Counted from the stretch's first letter, positions 5,665 through 12,296 are shown. The stretch is DNA of 14,584 bases from MADRE2 sp964397015 (GCA_964397015.1 CAYNHL010000092.1:1-14584); one strand, 5' to 3'. Notes: generated by a model not told the origin, from the letters alone. Translations and numbers: made by a program.

Positions 5665-7308
5665 TTAATTTCCTGCCATCATTGCGGAAATATCAGCTTC
5701 AACTTCGCCGATCGGTTTGATATCAAAATTTTCCACAAGTACATTCAGTACGGCAGGTGAAACAAAAGCGGGCAGTGTTGGCCCAAGCCGGATACCCTTT
5801 ATTCCCAGGTGCAGTAATGCCAGCAGGACGGCAACCGCTTTTTGTTCATACCAGCCGATGTCAAAGGACAACGGCAGGTCATTGATATGCTCCAGCCCAA
5901 ATGCATCGCGAAGCTTCATTGCAATTACTGCCAGGGAGTAGCAGTCATTACACTGCCCTGCATCCAGTACTCTTGGAATACCGCCAATATCTCCCAGATC
6001 CAGTTTGTTGTATCTGTATTTTGCACATCCTGCGGTGAGGATAACCGTATCTTTCGGCAGCTTTTCAGCAACTTGTGTAAAATATTCTCTTTCCTTATGA
6101 CGGCCGTCACATCCTGCCATGACGATAAAGCGCTTGATCGCTCCTGATTTGACCGCTTCAATAATTTTATCGGCCAGTGCCAGGACCTGGTTGTGTGCAA
6201 AACCGCCAACGATTTTACCTGTTTCAATTTCAGTGGGAGGCTGACATGTTTTTGCCAGCTCTACAATTTTTGAAAAATCTTTGGATCCGCCGTTTTTTCT
6301 TTCCGGGATATGGGTGACACCAGGATAAGATACAACGCCAGTCGTAAAAATCCTGTCCTGATAAGTGTTTTTCTTTTTGATGGGGATAATACAGTTGGTC
6401 GTCATCAGTATAGGACCGTTAAAGGTTTCAAAGTCCTCGTTCTGGTGCCACCAGGAACTGCCGTAGTTTCCTTTCAGATGATCATATTTTTTAAATTCAG
6501 GATAATAATTGGCAGGCAGCATTTCTCCATGGGTATACACGTCGACACCAGTGCCTTTTGTCTGTTCCAGCAATTCTTCCATATCTTTTAAGTCATGGCC
6601 GGAAATCAGTATACCGGGATTTGTGCCTGTGCCGAGATTAACTTCAGATATCTCCGGATTGCCGTAAGCCTGGGTATTGGCCTGGTCCAGAGCTGCCATA
6701 GCAGTTACGGCTTTTTCGCCGGCTTTCAAGACCATGGAGACCATTTCATCAACACTCAGATCCTGGGTGGTAGAGTTCAATGCCTCATACAGAAAGTCCC
6801 AGATCTCATCTTTTGTCACACCGAGAACTGCGGCATGATCGGTATAAGCACTGATTCCCTTCAGCCCGATTACCAAAAGCTCCCTTAAAGACCTGACATC
6901 TTCATTCTCTGTGGAAAGCACTCCAACATCCTTTGCCTTGGCTTCAAATTCCGATACATCATCTGAAAACCATGTGGCACAATCATGAAGATCCGATCCG
7001 ACTTTATCCTTGACAGTATCGAACAGATTTTTCTTGACTGCCAGTGCTCGTTTGATCCAGTTTACAAGGTTTTCATCATTGAAATTGACATTGGTGATGG
7101 TTGTAAAAAGACCTTCGGCGATGAACCGGGCGTTTTCGGCAGGTACTTCGATTCCCGCTGCCTTTGCCTTGTGTGCAAGCACGGCAATCCCTTTCAGGTT
7201 GTAAATCAGAAGATCCTGGAGTTCCGCTGTACTTCCCTTTTTACCGCACATGCCATTGATGGTGCATCCTTGATTTTTTGCAGTTTCCTGACATTGAAAA
7301 CAAAACAT
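5665..7308 (-). CDS. hcp: Hybrid-cluster protein (hydroxylamine reductase / NO reductase)
   Basis: The 547-aa protein starts MFCFQCQETAKNQGC, with Cys3, Cys6, Cys15 and Cys21 binding the N-terminal cluster in the short spacing seen in strict anaerobes such as Desulfovibrio. The hybrid-cluster ligands are all present: His238 (SGHDL), Glu262 (HGEML), Cys306 (TTNC), Cys400 (AGCDGRH), Cys428 (TAGCAKYR), Cys453 (GQCNDC), Glu488 and Lys490 (WYEQK). These sit at a constant offset of six from the Desulfovibrio vulgaris numbering as I recall it. Hcp is a cytoplasmic enzyme that reduces hydroxylamine to ammonia in vitro and NO to N2O in E. coli. GGAGG precedes the ATG. It is convergent with the HAO-family cytochrome. 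A perfect FNR-type box lies at about -41.5 from the predicted start. No hcr reductase gene is adjacent. Confidence 0.98.
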   Translation of the reverse strand: MFCFQCQETAKNQGCTINGMCGKKGSTAELQDLLIYNLKGIAVLAHKAKAAGIEVPAENARFIAEGLFTTITNVNFNDENLVNWIKRALAVKKNLFDTVKDKVGSDLHDCATWFSDDVSEFEAKAKDVGVLSTENEDVRSLRELLVIGLKGISAYTDHAAVLGVTKDEIWDFLYEALNSTTQDLSVDEMVSMVLKAGEKAVTAMAALDQANTQAYGNPEISEVNLGTGTNPGILISGHDLKDMEELLEQTKGTGVDVYTHGEMLPANYYPEFKKYDHLKGNYGSSWWHQNEDFETFNGPILMTTNCIIPIKKKNTYQDRIFTTGVVSYPGVTHIPERKNGGSKDFSKIVELAKTCQPPTEIETGKIVGGFAHNQVLALADKIIEAVKSGAIKRFIVMAGCDGRHKEREYFTQVAEKLPKDTVILTAGCAKYRYNKLDLGDIGGIPRVLDAGQCNDCYSLAVIAMKLRDAFGLEHINDLPLSFDIGWYEQKAVAVLLALLHLGIKGIRLGPTLPAFVSPAVLNVLVENFDIKPIGEVEADISAMMAGN

Positions 7309-7361
7309 TTTGATAACCTCCGTTTTTATTGTTGACAGATCTTTTGTTCTTGTACGGTTGT

Positions 7362-7403
7362 AATATATGCAAAAAAGAGAATGGAAGCCTTGATTTATAT
7401 CAA
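7362..7403 (-). promoter_or_regulatory. FNR/HcpR-type box and -10 of the hcp promoter
   Basis: TTGAT-TTAT-ATCAA at 7390-7403 is a perfect TTGAT-N4-ATCAA dyad of the CRP/FNR superfamily. On the minus strand TATATT (complement of 7362-7367) is a good -10. A start site about 7 bp after it (near 7355) puts the dyad centre (7396.5) at about -41.5, the class II activator position. There is no -35, as expected for an activated promoter. HcpR, a CRP/FNR-type regulator, controls hcp in many anaerobes; which protein binds here is inferred. Confidence 0.8.
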
Positions 7404-7485
7404 TTCTTGAAAAAAAATGCAGAATTTAAGTCAGCGCTGATTTTAAAATCGATCTCCAGGTTATACCCCATCAAGACATCCGCCA

Positions 7486-7671
7486 TTATTCACCTGTCTT
7501 TGATTCATTCAATCGTTCAAGCAGCGAATCATATTCATCTTCATATTCCAACAGGTCCAGCATGACAGGCGGCTTTGCAGAATGAGCAGGAAGTCTCTTC
7601 CTGGTTTCTTCTATCAGCACTTCGAGTTCAGCCATTCTGTTGTTGATTTTTTCATACTCTTGTTGATCCAT
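7486..7671 (-). CDS. Small conserved-looking coiled-coil protein of unknown function
   Basis: The 61-aa product starts MDQQEYEKINNRMAELEVLI and ends in a second acidic helix, LEYEDEYDSLLERLNES. Two heptad-like helices flank a central RLPAHSAKPPVMLDL segment. No enzymatic motif is visible. An open frame extends upstream to 7803, but that part is a shadow of the neighbouring fragment; the ATG at 7671 has AAGGAAAA about 8 bp upstream and was chosen. The gene overlaps the end of the UroD/MetE-like fragment by 20 bp, and its ribosome site lies inside that fragment. The RLPAHSxKPP string is one I associate with a family of small hypothetical proteins in anaerobes, but I cannot name a function. Downstream, 7309-7485 holds only the hcp promoter and a short palindrome TCAGCGCTGA (7431-7440). 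Confidence 0.65.
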   Translation of the reverse strand: MDQQEYEKINNRMAELEVLIEETRKRLPAHSAKPPVMLDLLEYEDEYDSLLERLNESKTGE

Positions 7672-7891
7672 AACAATTTTCCTTAATCCAGATTGTATTT
7701 TTCTCCAGATCCAGAACGATACCTGGAAAATGCTCTGCCGCCTGAACGTACATATCCTCATAATAGCTGTAATTGGGGAGCTGGGGCCAGAAAGGGATAT
7801 CAAGGCTCAATGCGGTTTTTAGAGCTCTATCAATATCAGTATGCGGCATGACAGCCATTGCAGTTGTTAATAGATTCCCCGGGATCGGCAT
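7652..7891 (-). pseudogene. Amino-terminal fragment of a UroD/MetE-like (corrinoid methyltransferase-type) gene
   Basis: The 79-aa frame begins MPIPGNLLTTAMAVMPHTD and continues DIPFWPQLPNYSYYEDMYVQ and HFPGIVLDLEK. This is the characteristic opening of a roughly 350-aa protein of the UroD/MetE-like TIM-barrel superfamily, often found near corrinoid methyltransferase genes in anaerobes. Here it stops after about 70 family-like residues, with a divergent tail (KENCYGSTRV), so at least three quarters of the protein is missing. AAGGGGAAA precedes the ATG at 7891. The frame is open further upstream to 8026, but that part overlaps a terminator and shows no homology-like sequence. The cut runs directly into the next small gene with a 20-bp overlap, as if a deletion fused them. 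Whether the 79-aa peptide is made and has a role is unknown. Recognition rests on the N-terminal motif only. Confidence 0.65.
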
Positions 7892-8025
7892 TTGAATTTC
7901 CCCTTTTTGTTTTTGTGAATCCTGCAGGCGAATCTGCTGTTTTTCTGGACTGCTTTTTAATTTTGCCAGAAACCCGTAGATTTGGCAAGAGAAATGCCAC
8001 CAATAAAAATCAAGAAGAAAGAACA

Positions 8026-8045
8026 CAGGCCTGAATCAAGGCCTG
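8026..8045 (-). terminator. Hairpin terminator after the sensor kinase gene
   Basis: CAGGCCT (8026-8032) and AGGCCTG (8039-8045) form a 7-bp stem with a 6-base loop, 3 bp after the kinase stop. On minus it is followed by a T-rich tract (TGTTCTTTCTTCTT then TTTTT). Confidence 0.65.
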
Positions 8046-8048
8046 CTT

Positions 8049-9308
8049 CTATGGGTGGAATACTATTTGACCCGCTTGTTTCAATTCCGGTCTGTCTTCG
8101 TTTTTCGCCTCGGTCTTGGGAACGGTGAGGGTTGTCGTCCATCCATCACCGGGAATCGTCTCAATGGTCATCCGGCCGCCAAGAGACCGGATCCGCTCAT
8201 CAATGCTGAAAAGCCCGTATCCCGGTTCGAATCCCCGGCGTGCGAGCACCTGATCAAGGTCATTACCTTTTCCTGAATCTGCAACCTTCACAACAATCCA
8301 GCCGTCTTTTTCATTTATATTTACTTGGGCCGTCGATGCCCCTGAGTGTTTGGCCACATTGAACAGCAGTTCTCTCAGAGCCTGATACAAAAAAGATGCC
8401 ACTGAATACGAGTCTGGTTCGGCATCGGGGCTATGGCTCAGTTCCAGATTCAGCCTGTAGTTTTCCCGCATTTCATCGACCAAACCGTCCAGACACATTA
8501 ACAGCCCGCTGCTTCGGAGGGCCGGCGGGTTGAGGTCATGGCAAAGCTTGCGGCTTTTCTGAATCACCTCCTCCAATATTTCACTACAGCGAAGAAGCGA
8601 TTTATCTGATTTTCTCCGCCCTCTTTCAATCGAGAGCATTGTTTCGATCATCATCTTTAGCGCTGTCAGGTCTTGTTGAATATCATCGTGCAACAGGGTT
8701 GATATCCTCTCGCGTTCTCTGCGCTCGGCCTCAATCAATGCCAGTGCAAGGGTCTGCAATTGCACAGATCGCTTTTCTGCCTTTGCGGTACTTTCGGCCA
8801 CCTTTTGTTCTAACTCTTGGTTCTGTTTTTGCAATGCATCTTCGGCTCTTTTACGGTCGGTGATTTCCACTGCCGTATTTAAAACGCCTTTTATGGAACC
8901 CTTTTCATCTCGAATGGGACTAAAACAATAATCAAAGTAAGCCTGATCTGGCTTCCCGAATCGAACGAGCGTAAACAAAGCATCCTTGTAATAGCAGGCT
9001 TCCCCTTGAAGAGCGAGGTTTATTTTAGGTTTGATGTTTTCTACCGCCTCCGGCCATACTTCAAAGAATGATCTGCCAAGCGCTTCGGGCTTTGTGCCGA
9101 GAAGTGGACGGTAAGCATCGTTATACGCGCAGACAGTGAGGTTAGCGCCCCAGAAAAGGATAGCTGGAAAAAGGTTGGCTAAAAGTGTATTTACTTGGTG
9201 TTGTAAGCTCTGATGCCAGTTTTCAAGAGATCCAACTGGTGTTCGGGACCAGTCAAATCCCCTGATTTTTTTTGCCATCTCGGAGTTATCAAAAATAATA
9301 GATTTCAT
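8049..9308 (-). CDS. PAS-domain sensor histidine kinase, NarL/HPK7 type, orphan
   Basis: The 419-aa protein has no clear membrane segment. Residues 1-40 (DWSRTPVGSLENWHQSL) match an opening common in soluble PAS sensors; a PAS domain follows (about 45-150, FWGANLTVCAYNDAYRPLLG to GVLNTAVEITDRKRAEDAL). A coiled coil (151-200) leads to the HisKA_3 dimerisation domain with phospho-acceptor His207 (ERISTLLHDDIQQDLTAL). The ATPase domain shows the N-box LRELLFNVAKHSGA (Asn317), DSGKGND (343-350) and GYGLFSIDERIRSLGG (363-378). This class normally phosphorylates a NarL/FixJ-type response regulator, but none is in the window. The ATG at 9308 has no obvious Shine-Dalgarno sequence. A terminator hairpin follows the stop at once. 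The signal is unknown; cytosolic location and PAS domain would fit redox or small-ligand sensing, which is only a guess. Confidence 0.93.
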   Translation of the reverse strand: MKSIIFDNSEMAKKIRGFDWSRTPVGSLENWHQSLQHQVNTLLANLFPAILFWGANLTVCAYNDAYRPLLGTKPEALGRSFFEVWPEAVENIKPKINLALQGEACYYKDALFTLVRFGKPDQAYFDYCFSPIRDEKGSIKGVLNTAVEITDRKRAEDALQKQNQELEQKVAESTAKAEKRSVQLQTLALALIEAERRERERISTLLHDDIQQDLTALKMMIETMLSIERGRRKSDKSLLRCSEILEEVIQKSRKLCHDLNPPALRSSGLLMCLDGLVDEMRENYRLNLELSHSPDAEPDSYSVASFLYQALRELLFNVAKHSGASTAQVNINEKDGWIVVKVADSGKGNDLDQVLARRGFEPGYGLFSIDERIRSLGGRMTIETIPGDGWTTTLTVPKTEAKNEDRPELKQAGQIVFHP

Positions 9309-9396
9309 ATTTAATATTCAGACTAATGCTTTTTGTATTGTTCAATCCTCAACCGCCAGACTATATCAGGTTTTGGATAATGTTGATAACAGTAGG

Positions 9397-9564
9397 TTAT
9401 GCTGTGCGTAATTTTTGAAGCTTATCCTTGGCTTTTACAAAAATTATTTTTCCATCTTTCCATACCGGGATCGAAAGATCCAGATTTGCAGCTTTTTCTA
9501 CAGCTTTCTTTGAAGCCCGGTGCATTGCATTTAAAGCCAATTGTGAATTTGATTCTTTTTTCAT
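9397..9564 (-). CDS. 55-aa protein coupled to the zeta-toxin-like kinase (putative partner)
   Basis: Reading the minus strand from the ATG at 9564 gives 55 codons ending in TAA at 9397. The product starts MKKESNSQLALNAMHRASKK, continues with a short helix rich in Ala/Lys, then IPVWKDGKIIFVKAKDK. A strong GGAGGAG lies about 5 bp before the ATG, and the ATG overlaps the stop of the kinase gene by 4 bp (ATGA), so it is translated with it. Small genes ending in a xWKDGKI strand are often seen next to zeta-toxin-like kinases, and an antitoxin or accessory role is plausible. The order is toxin first, unlike the classical epsilon-zeta order. No DNA-binding motif is obvious. It is short enough to be missed by many gene callers. 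Confidence 0.75.
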   Translation of the reverse strand: MKKESNSQLALNAMHRASKKAVEKAANLDLSIPVWKDGKIIFVKAKDKLQKLRTA

Positions 9565-10082
9565 GTTTTCTCCTCCAAAATCAAGGGTGTATCACCGGAA
9601 TTGTCAAAAATCACCCAATCATCAACTATATGCTTATAATGCGTTTGAAAATTGGCCCACCCTCGATGAAATCTTCTTATAATAACATCTTCAGGAACAT
9701 TATGTCCACCTTCAGATACCCTTGTCTGGACACGCTCAATGGCCATTTCTTCACTGGGAAGTTTAAGAAAATACAAAATTATTTCATAACCGATCTTTTT
9801 CCAGTTTTTAATTCGGTCTATATAGTTTAATCCGCTCAGTGTTGTTTCAAACGCAAAAGACTCCCTGTTTGAAACAATAGAATCCATCCGTTTTAGAAAA
9901 AGCTTGCCGGATTCTATAGCAACACTTTCAGGGTTAAAGGGTGCAATTCCTCTTGCAATTAAATCTGCATTCAGAAAATTCAGACATTCGGCTTCTTCCG
10001 GCAGAAAAGTTTCAGCAAAAGTTGTTTTCCCTGCACCATTAGGGCCGGCAATAATGTAGCATTTCAATTTATTTTTCGACAT
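9561..10082 (-). CDS. Zeta-toxin-like P-loop kinase
   Basis: The 173-aa product has Walker A GPNGAGKTT at residues 13-21, NADLIARGI (38-46) with a likely catalytic/substrate Asp40, ESFAFETTLSG (74-84), and an arginine-rich lid region (RVSEGGHNVP and IIRRFHRG, about 121-141). This matches the compact zeta-toxin/ATPase family found in many bacterial genomes. Classical zeta toxins phosphorylate UDP-N-acetylglucosamine and poison cell-wall synthesis; whether this short chromosomal form does so is unknown. A GGTGGAATGA ribosome site precedes the ATG at 10082. The stop overlaps the next small gene by 4 bp, forming a two-gene operon. No gene for an epsilon-type antitoxin lies upstream. The kinase fold is certain; the toxin role is inferred. 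Confidence 0.88.
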   Translation of the reverse strand: MSKNKLKCYIIAGPNGAGKTTFAETFLPEEAECLNFLNADLIARGIAPFNPESVAIESGKLFLKRMDSIVSNRESFAFETTLSGLNYIDRIKNWKKIGYEIILYFLKLPSEEMAIERVQTRVSEGGHNVPEDVIIRRFHRGWANFQTHYKHIVDDWVIFDNSGDTPLILEEKT

Positions 10083-10334
10083 TCATTCCACCATTAAGCA
10101 TCTTCCAGTTAAACTAAAGATTAAATCTATAATATCGTTAAATGAATTTAAGAACAAGATTTGCCGAAATTTGTACAGGAGCAAATTCAATAAGGAACAA
10201 AATATTCCTGATACCGATTAAATGAATAGTCTGTTTTGCCCGTGAAGTCATTTGATTTGAAAAAGCCAAATCAGTGGCAGCAAAATTAAAGAAATAAAGC
10301 TCAAGAGTGCTGCCCGTAAGATAGAAGAGAGCAT
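10083..10334. other. Stretch without a recognised gene, next to the transposase wreck
   Basis: A minus-strand open frame of 72 codons (10138-10356, GTG start) reads LYFFNFAATDLAFSNQ and similar hydrophobic text, but has no ribosome site and no family I recognise. It follows the transposase remnant and may be leftover insertion-sequence DNA. The zeta-like operon promoter should lie in the first 60 bp; no clear -35/-10 was found. Confidence 0.4.
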
Positions 10335-10724
10335 TCATAGCCGGACCGGTATCCACTTTTCATGATAGAACGGCAGAGCCTTATCGTAAAGAATATCCGC
10401 AGTCGTCTCCTGTTTTTGCTGGTATACAGCTTGCAAAATGCAAAGCTGCCTCAGGTGGCAACAACAGCCTGGAGATAAATTTGTCCCACGCATTTGAGAC
10501 GACCGACAAAGAACGTGTCCTGGCAAAGAAGGTAGCCAGGGTAATGGCTTTCAACATGGCGTTCCCCGAACTCCTGGAAGGATCTGTTGTATTCGTAGAA
10601 CTGGCTTCTGGACACTTTATGCATCATGCAGGCTTTAGAAACGTTCCCCAATTTTTCAGCAAGTTGTAGCAATGTCAGTCTCTTTTGTGCTAATTTCTTT
10701 TTGGTGGTTATAATGCTTTCTCCT
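10335..10724 (-). pseudogene. Remnant of an IS481-type DDE transposase (internal deletion plus frameshift)
   Basis: On minus, from about 10724, a frame reads ITTKKKLAQKRLTLLQLAEK, then LGNVSKACMMHKVSRSQFYE: the N-terminal helix-turn-helix of IS481-type transposases (typically TVLQLAEALGNVSEACRxxGVSRTQFYEY). After SFQEF it jumps to ERHVESHYPG then LLCQDTFFVGRLKCVGQIYL, which belongs over 100 residues later in an intact enzyme and carries the first catalytic Asp of the DDE triad (QDTFF). This frame stops at 10451-10453. The sequence continues in another frame as QQKQETTADILYDKALPFYH, matching the next part of the enzyme, then ends at 10335. The C-terminal part with the last catalytic residues is absent. 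A ribosome site (AAGGAGA) remains, but the codon where ATG is expected is ATT/ATA. No mobility is possible from this copy. Confidence 0.85.
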
Positions 10725-10743
10725 TTTAGACATATTTTTACTT

Positions 10744-10829
10744 GGCGTTAAAAATATATCCGAGAAGGCTTATCATCGCCACCTCTAAATGGGGATTTTT
10801 TAAGGTCCCCATTTAGAGTGGCTAACGCC
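10744..10829. repeat. Large inverted repeat upstream of the transposase remnant
   Basis: GCCACCTCTAAATGGGGA (10778-10795) pairs with TCCCCATTTAGAGTGGC (10806-10822) over 17 bp with one bulged C and a 10-base loop. Outer arms GGCGTTA (10744-10750) and TAACGCC (10823-10829) also pair, so the whole 86 bp can fold. It sits just ahead of the transposase start, where insertion-sequence ends or leader hairpins occur; it may be part of the dead element. The other copy of an element end was not found in the window. The rest of 10830-10958 shows nothing I recognise. Confidence 0.75.
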
Positions 10830-10959
10830 TTGATAATTTCAAACTGTTTGGGAAGATCTTAACTTTTTCATCTTAAGCGGTTTTTGGTTCTAAATTTTGA
10901 CAAACCCCAGTTGCGCAAAATAAAAATTTCCAGAAGACAGGAGGGGAACCGGAGAAGCA

Positions 10960-10995
10960 AAAAAGGATTTCAGATGATTTCCCTAAATCCTTTTT
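10960..10995 (-). terminator. Terminator of the tRNA-Glu transcript
   Basis: AAAAAGGATTT (10960-10970) and AAATCCTTTTT (10985-10995) form an 11-bp stem with a 14-base loop. On minus the stem ends in a run of T directly, about 10 bp after the tRNA 3' end. Confidence 0.7.
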
Positions 10996-11004
10996 AAGGG
11001 CAGT

Positions 11005-11079
11005 TGGTGATCCCACCGGGAATCGAACCCGGGTTACCGGCGTGAGAGGCCGGCGTCCTGACCGCTAGACGATGGGACC
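11005..11079 (-). tRNA. tRNA-Glu (anticodon CUC)
   Basis: On minus the sequence begins GGTCCCATCGTCTAGCGGTC and has an anticodon stem-loop GCCGG-CCTCTCA-CGCCGG-type with CTC at the anticodon. The T arm ACCCGGGTTCGATTCCCGGT is canonical. The acceptor GGTCCCA pairs with TGGGATC (one G-T pair), the discriminator is A, and CCA is encoded (11005-11007 complement). All arms are intact, so the gene looks functional. tRNA genes are common integration sites, and accessory DNA lies on its 3' side here, but no duplicate of the 3' end was found in the window. Confidence 0.97.
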
Positions 11080-11139
11080 ATTTTTTTGATATGGATTTTA
11101 CATGATCGTGCCTGAAAAGTCAATGCCGATCAATTGGCG

Positions 11140-11346
11140 CTATGAAGGTTTCTTTCTTTTGCCCTTGCGGTAACCGAACAAAAGATAGATGAGCCATCCT
11201 ATAAAGGGTATGGATGCAACGAGAGCCCAGATGGCCTTGTTTTTGATACCGTTGAAATCCTTTAATATGACATCGATAAGGGCCAGCATGGTCAGCGTCC
11301 AGAATGCCAGACCGATGCCGATGATCAGAAGGTGGATGGTGTCCAT
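11140..11346 (-). CDS. Small two-helix membrane protein with PLDc_N-like domain
   Basis: The 68-aa product begins MDTIHLLIIGIGLAFWTLTM and has two hydrophobic helices (about 4-27 and 40-58) followed by a basic tail, YRKGKRKKPS. The pattern IWALVASIPFIGWLIYLLFG matches the PLDc_N (cardiolipin-synthase N-terminal) family of small membrane proteins. The open frame runs upstream to 11466, but that part is a shadow of the transglycosylase gene; the ATG at 11346 has AAAGGA upstream and begins just before the first helix, so it was chosen. It starts 8 bp after the transglycosylase stop and is surely cotranscribed. Function is unknown; the short forms have no phospholipase domain. Confidence 0.82.
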   Translation of the reverse strand: MDTIHLLIIGIGLAFWTLTMLALIDVILKDFNGIKNKAIWALVASIPFIGWLIYLLFGYRKGKRKKPS

Positions 11347-11354
11347 GAACAGGT

Positions 11355-12206
11355 TTATCCTTTCAACCGGTCGGAAATTTTCATCAGGGTGTCCACGTAA
11401 TAGTTGCTGTGGTTGTACTTGAACAGGATACTGTGCTTTTCCTGGCGCGGAATGTCCGGTTTCCATCCATGATGTTTTAGATAGTTGGCAACGCTGTGGA
11501 TTGCATCGGCATGGTCGAACAGGTTGATGATGCCGTCATCGTTGCCGTCCCGTGCCAGGGTCAGGGCATTGGAAGGCATGAACTGGGAAATCCCCATGGC
11601 GCCGGCATAGGATCCGCTGATGGAGACGGGGTCCATTTTTTCCCTTGCAGTATACTTGATCAGGGCTTTTAGCTCGGCATATCCCCATTTGGACCGCCGG
11701 GTCACTTTTTTCATGAAGACTTGTCTGTCAGGCTTTTTGTCCTCCGGAATAGCGTCCCATATTTTTTCGACAAGCACCGGATCGGTCAGGGCTGCCATTG
11801 TAGCAAGTGTATTCATCACCGAACGTCTGCCAAGATAGGTTCCAAGACGGGTTTCAACCAGTATGATGGCCGTGATGATTGTCTTGTCCACGCCGTATTT
11901 TTCCTGGGCACTGTCCAGTTCGGCCTGGTAGGCTTCCATGTAGGCCCTGGCTTTTTTGATGGAGCTATCTGAAATGAACTGGTCATAGTTCAGGCTGGAT
12001 TCGGAATGGATAAAAAAAAGTGAAACCCCTTCAGGGTTGAAGGACACCTCGTCTTTTGAAAACAATGCCTGGATGGTGTCTTTGTCAAATCCATCCTCGT
12101 AAAGTCTCTGGGCCAGCTTGTCAAACTCGGCCGCCAGTGAAGCAGTGGCGGCAAAAACACTGAAAACTGCTATGGCGACTGTTTGTCTTAAACAATGCAT
12201 CGTCAC
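11355..12206 (-). CDS. mltB: Periplasmic lytic murein transglycosylase, MltB (GH103) type
   Basis: The product of about 283 aa has a signal peptide (LRQTVAIAVFSVFAATASLAA, not a lipoprotein: no Cys at the cleavage site), then an MltB-type catalytic domain. The key pieces are ILVETRLGTYLGRR, whose Glu is the likely catalytic acid, KWGYAELKALIKYT, and GSYAGAMGISQFMPSNAL then DGIINLFDHADAIHSVANYL. These enzymes cleave peptidoglycan strands to anhydro-muropeptides. Length is shorter than E. coli MltB (about 360 aa), and there is no peptidoglycan-binding domain. The start is uncertain: AGGAG at 12213-12218 abuts a TTG at 12212, is 6 bp before GTG 12206 (chosen) and 12 bp before ATG 12200. It is followed closely by the small PLDc_N-like gene. 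Confidence 0.92.
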   Translation of the reverse strand: MTMHCLRQTVAIAVFSVFAATASLAAEFDKLAQRLYEDGFDKDTIQALFSKDEVSFNPEGVSLFFIHSESSLNYDQFISDSSIKKARAYMEAYQAELDSAQEKYGVDKTIITAIILVETRLGTYLGRRSVMNTLATMAALTDPVLVEKIWDAIPEDKKPDRQVFMKKVTRRSKWGYAELKALIKYTAREKMDPVSISGSYAGAMGISQFMPSNALTLARDGNDDGIINLFDHADAIHSVANYLKHHGWKPDIPRQEKHSILFKYNHSNYYVDTLMKISDRLKG

Positions 12207-12296
12207 GGTCAACTCCTGACAGCAAGGAAATAGTATAAAATATCATGCTTATATCGTATTTAAGACCGGATTGCATTAAAAAAATAGAAAAAAAAT

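Noticed and set aside
10138..10356. A 72-codon minus frame rich in hydrophobic residues.
   Set aside because: It has no ribosome site, uses a GTG start, partly overlaps the transposase remnant and matches no family I recognise.
11005..11079. tRNA-Glu as the attachment site of an integrated element.
   Set aside because: No second copy of its 3' end and no integrase gene were found in the window.
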